Below are positions 62,463 to 64,000 of a stretch of 64,000 nt of DNA, one piece after another. Origin of the DNA: Candidatus Acidulodesulfobacterium ferriphilum (GTDB lineage Bacteria; SZUA-79; Acidulodesulfobacterales; Acidulodesulfobacteraceae); the NCBI GenBank assembly GCA_004195035.1, contig SGBD01000002.1, forward strand, positions 186,001 through 250,000, written 5' to 3'. Each line of letters begins with the position of its first letter. Position 1 is the first letter of the stretch. The notes beneath the pieces were generated by a model. That model saw nothing but the letters and a program-made list of their open reading frames with translations, made no database searches and was not told the DNA's origin. Both the position numbers and the translations under genes were made by a program.

Positions 62463-63203
62463 TTAAAATTTGTATGCACCCGATACCTTTAAATACTCGC
62501 TTCTAAATTCATCGACCCCAATCTGCCCGGGAGCCGTTATTCCTGATGGGGAAGAGCAGTACGCAAGCGACGAACCGTAAAGCAAAGATAAAACCCTTGT
62601 TATTTTCCCTTTTTCACCCATGCTAAAGACGGTAAAATCTGGAAAAGTTGACGAACCTTCCGTTTTAATCCTGGCGAGTTTTTGGTTTTTCTCAAGCGTA
62701 TTTAAGGCGTCTTCGCTTGAATTTGCCGTATCGGCAATTTTAAAAAAATCGGCGCCGAAAAAACTTGAATCGATATAATATTGAATCGTATCCCGTAAAT
62801 TTATGGGCTTGCTATTATCATGAACGGACAGAATAACCTTTGAGTTTTTAGAGCGGGCAAAAAGAATAAATTCTTTTATTAAATATCTTTCTAAAATATC
62901 AAGCTCGATATCGACAAAATGTATCCCAACTTCTACAAGCGATTTTAAGAATCTAAACCTGTCGGAATTTTCCGTACCTCTTTTTGTGCCGATTATATTT
63001 ATACCGTTATCATTTGAATAAGAAATTAATTTAGAAATCTTTTTGACAATTAGATGGTCGTTTAGCAGGGGCAAGGCGGCGGTCTCTTTAATTAAATCGA
63101 ATCTAATTTCTAAAAATTCAACGCCTTTAGCCTTAGCATAATCTATATCTGGAAATATATTATCCAATGTCGTGTTTCCGACGGACAAGCACAGTCTCGG
63201 CAT
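62463..63203 (-). CDS. aroD: Type I 3-dehydroquinate dehydratase
   Basis: The 246-residue protein has the class I fold: FLEIRFDLI, IGTKRGTEN, VILSVHDN with the catalytic histidine, FFKIADTANS with the Schiff-base lysine, and SGITAPGQIGV near the end. It performs the third shikimate step. A 123-bp gap separates it from pilB. It is likely co-transcribed with the tautomerase gene upstream. Confidence 0.9.
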   Translation of the reverse strand: MPRLCLSVGNTTLDNIFPDIDYAKAKGVEFLEIRFDLIKETAALPLLNDHLIVKKISKLISYSNDNGINIIGTKRGTENSDRFRFLKSLVEVGIHFVDIELDILERYLIKEFILFARSKNSKVILSVHDNSKPINLRDTIQYYIDSSFFGADFFKIADTANSSEDALNTLEKNQKLARIKTEGSSTFPDFTVFSMGEKGKITRVLSLLYGSSLAYCSSPSGITAPGQIGVDEFRSEYLKVSGAYKF

Positions 63204-63239
63204 AGCCAGTAAATCCTTCGATAATTTAATTAATTATGT

Positions 63240-63437
63240 TTATTTAGTTTTAATCTTTTCCGATGCCAGTTCCCCGCCCAATCCCCACTCATCCTTCGGA
63301 AAGTCTTCCACGACAACCCATACGGCTTTTTCGTCTATATTTAAACTTTCTGCCACACTTTTAGTAACAGATTCGATAAGATTTTTCTTTTGTTCCTTTG
63401 TTCTTCCTTCAAGCATTTTAATGGACACAAACGGCAT
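63240..63437 (-). CDS. 4-Oxalocrotonate tautomerase-family protein
   Basis: The 65-residue protein starts MPFVSIKMLEGR, with the catalytic N-terminal proline after Met removal. KEQKKNLIESVTKSV and VWVVVEDFPKDEWG complete the family pattern. It tautomerises 2-hydroxydienoates or related acids; the physiological substrate is unknown. Confidence 0.9.
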   Translation of the reverse strand: MPFVSIKMLEGRTKEQKKNLIESVTKSVAESLNIDEKAVWVVVEDFPKDEWGLGGELASEKIKTK

Positions 63438-63542
63438 TTTATTCCTCCGAAGGTATAAAATAATTTAATGATTATTAAGTTAAAGCGAGCTTGAAACTTT
63501 TAATTTTAATAAAACTTACTATAACAATTTTTTATAAATTAT

Positions 63543-64000
63543 TCAATTATCCTTTTTCCTTTTTATAACGAACGATAAGACTAAATCCCTTACGGGGTCT
63601 TCATAAATCTGGGGAGTGTAAACTTCTACGGCCACAAAATAACTGGTCAGGGAAACATCGGCAACCCTGATTAACGGGGACGGGTCTTTTTCGATTAAGT
63701 TATTAACCCCGCCGTTACTATTATTGTTACTATTTATATCATCTGCGCCTGCGCCTGTTAAGTAATTAAATAATTCCGTTTTAAAACTTTCGAAATCTAC
63801 TTTTTTATCCAGCTCGAACCTCACTCTGACTATCCTTCTGCGCGTATTAGAGTAATTCGTTATCAAAGCCTGCATTAAAATATTATTCGGCGCTCTCATA
63901 GTAAAGCCGCTATCTTCGACAATTGTCGTAAAAAGTATATTAATGTCTTTTATGACCCCCGTATATCCGGGCTTGACAGCCTCATGCTGATAAGTTGACA
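63543..64000 (-). CDS. MscS-type mechanosensitive channel, C-terminal part (cut by window edge)
   Basis: The frame stays open up to base 64000, beyond the first internal ATG at 63899. Translated from the edge it reads KPGYTGVIKDINILFTTIVE, then DSGFTMRAPNNILMQALIT, the beta domain of MscS family proteins, and then the alpha/beta cytoplasmic domain. An unusual run of Asn, Ser and Gly (about 45 codons before the end) lies within the last domain. The pore helices are outside the window. Confidence 0.88.
   Translation of the reverse strand, partial: STYQHEAVKPGYTGVIKDINILFTTIVEDSGFTMRAPNNILMQALITNYSNTRRRIVRVRFELDKKVDFESFKTELFNYLTGAGADDINSNNNSNGGVNNLIEKDPSPLIRVADVSLTSYFVAVEVYTPQIYEDPVRDLVLSFVIKRKKDN

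Overview
The window reads as chromosomal DNA of a low-GC, Gram-negative, anaerobic or sulfur-metabolising bacterium. The Gram-negative call rests on an LPS-heptose enzyme, lipoproteins with lipoboxes, an RND pump with its adaptor, and a TatA and MCP of the usual type. The sulfur call rests on an sHdr-type heterodisulfide-reductase-like cluster with lipoate-binding proteins. A selenocysteine tRNA shows that the organism decodes UGA as Sec. I suspect a delta-proteobacteria-like lineage, but the window alone does not fix the phylum. Nearly all genes lie on the minus strand, in long co-directional runs.

Region 1 (1-15 kb): after a broken DNA-methyltransferase remnant comes a complete-looking type IV secretion (T4SS) operon on the minus strand. 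In transcription order it holds VirB2, VirB3, VirB4, VirB5/TrbJ, VirB6/TrbL, VirB8, VirB10, a MoxR/RavA-type AAA+ ATPase, VirD4, a small membrane protein, VirB9, a lipoprotein and a lytic transglycosylase. No VirB11 and no relaxase is present. The MoxR ATPase occupies the place where virB11 usually sits. Two small charged proteins are transcribed divergently from the operon.

Region 2 (15-23 kb): pyk, a DUF4149-like membrane protein, rfaE2, tRNA-Ser(GGA) with a duplicated 3' end, tatA, a DUF3426-like protein, tRNA-Sec behind a near-consensus promoter, a PAS-GGDEF diguanylate cyclase and fba.

Region 3 (23-42 kb): a housekeeping run comprising a YIP1-type protein, cimA, lysC, lpdA, tsaE, a CBS protein, nnr, acpS, pdxJ, glmM, ybbR, cdaA, folP, ftsH, tilS, a methyltransferase and an OsmC-like protein.

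Region 4 (41-52 kb): the sHdr and lipoate block. An ArsR regulator with a promoter/operator in front of it is followed by hdrC1-B1-A-C2-B2. A strong terminator comes next, then a new promoter and a second unit: two lipoate-binding proteins, a radical-SAM enzyme (LipS1-like) and a lipoate ligase fused to a DUF116 domain. A second radical-SAM enzyme (LipS2-like) follows beyond a repeat element. The inferred scheme is that the ligase plus the two radical-SAM enzymes lipoylate the LbpA proteins, which then work with the Hdr-like complex in sulfur-compound oxidation or its reverse.

Region 5 (52-64 kb): an enoyl-CoA hydratase-like gene, an RND pump and adaptor, an MCP, PilC/PilB-type genes, aroD, a 4-oxalocrotonate tautomerase and an MscS-type channel cut by the window edge.

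A family of about 160-bp palindromic elements is scattered through the window (five copies plus solo ends). The interiors are nearly identical, but the terminal stems come in three different sequences that each stay self-complementary. All family assignments are from reading the sequence; no database search was run.
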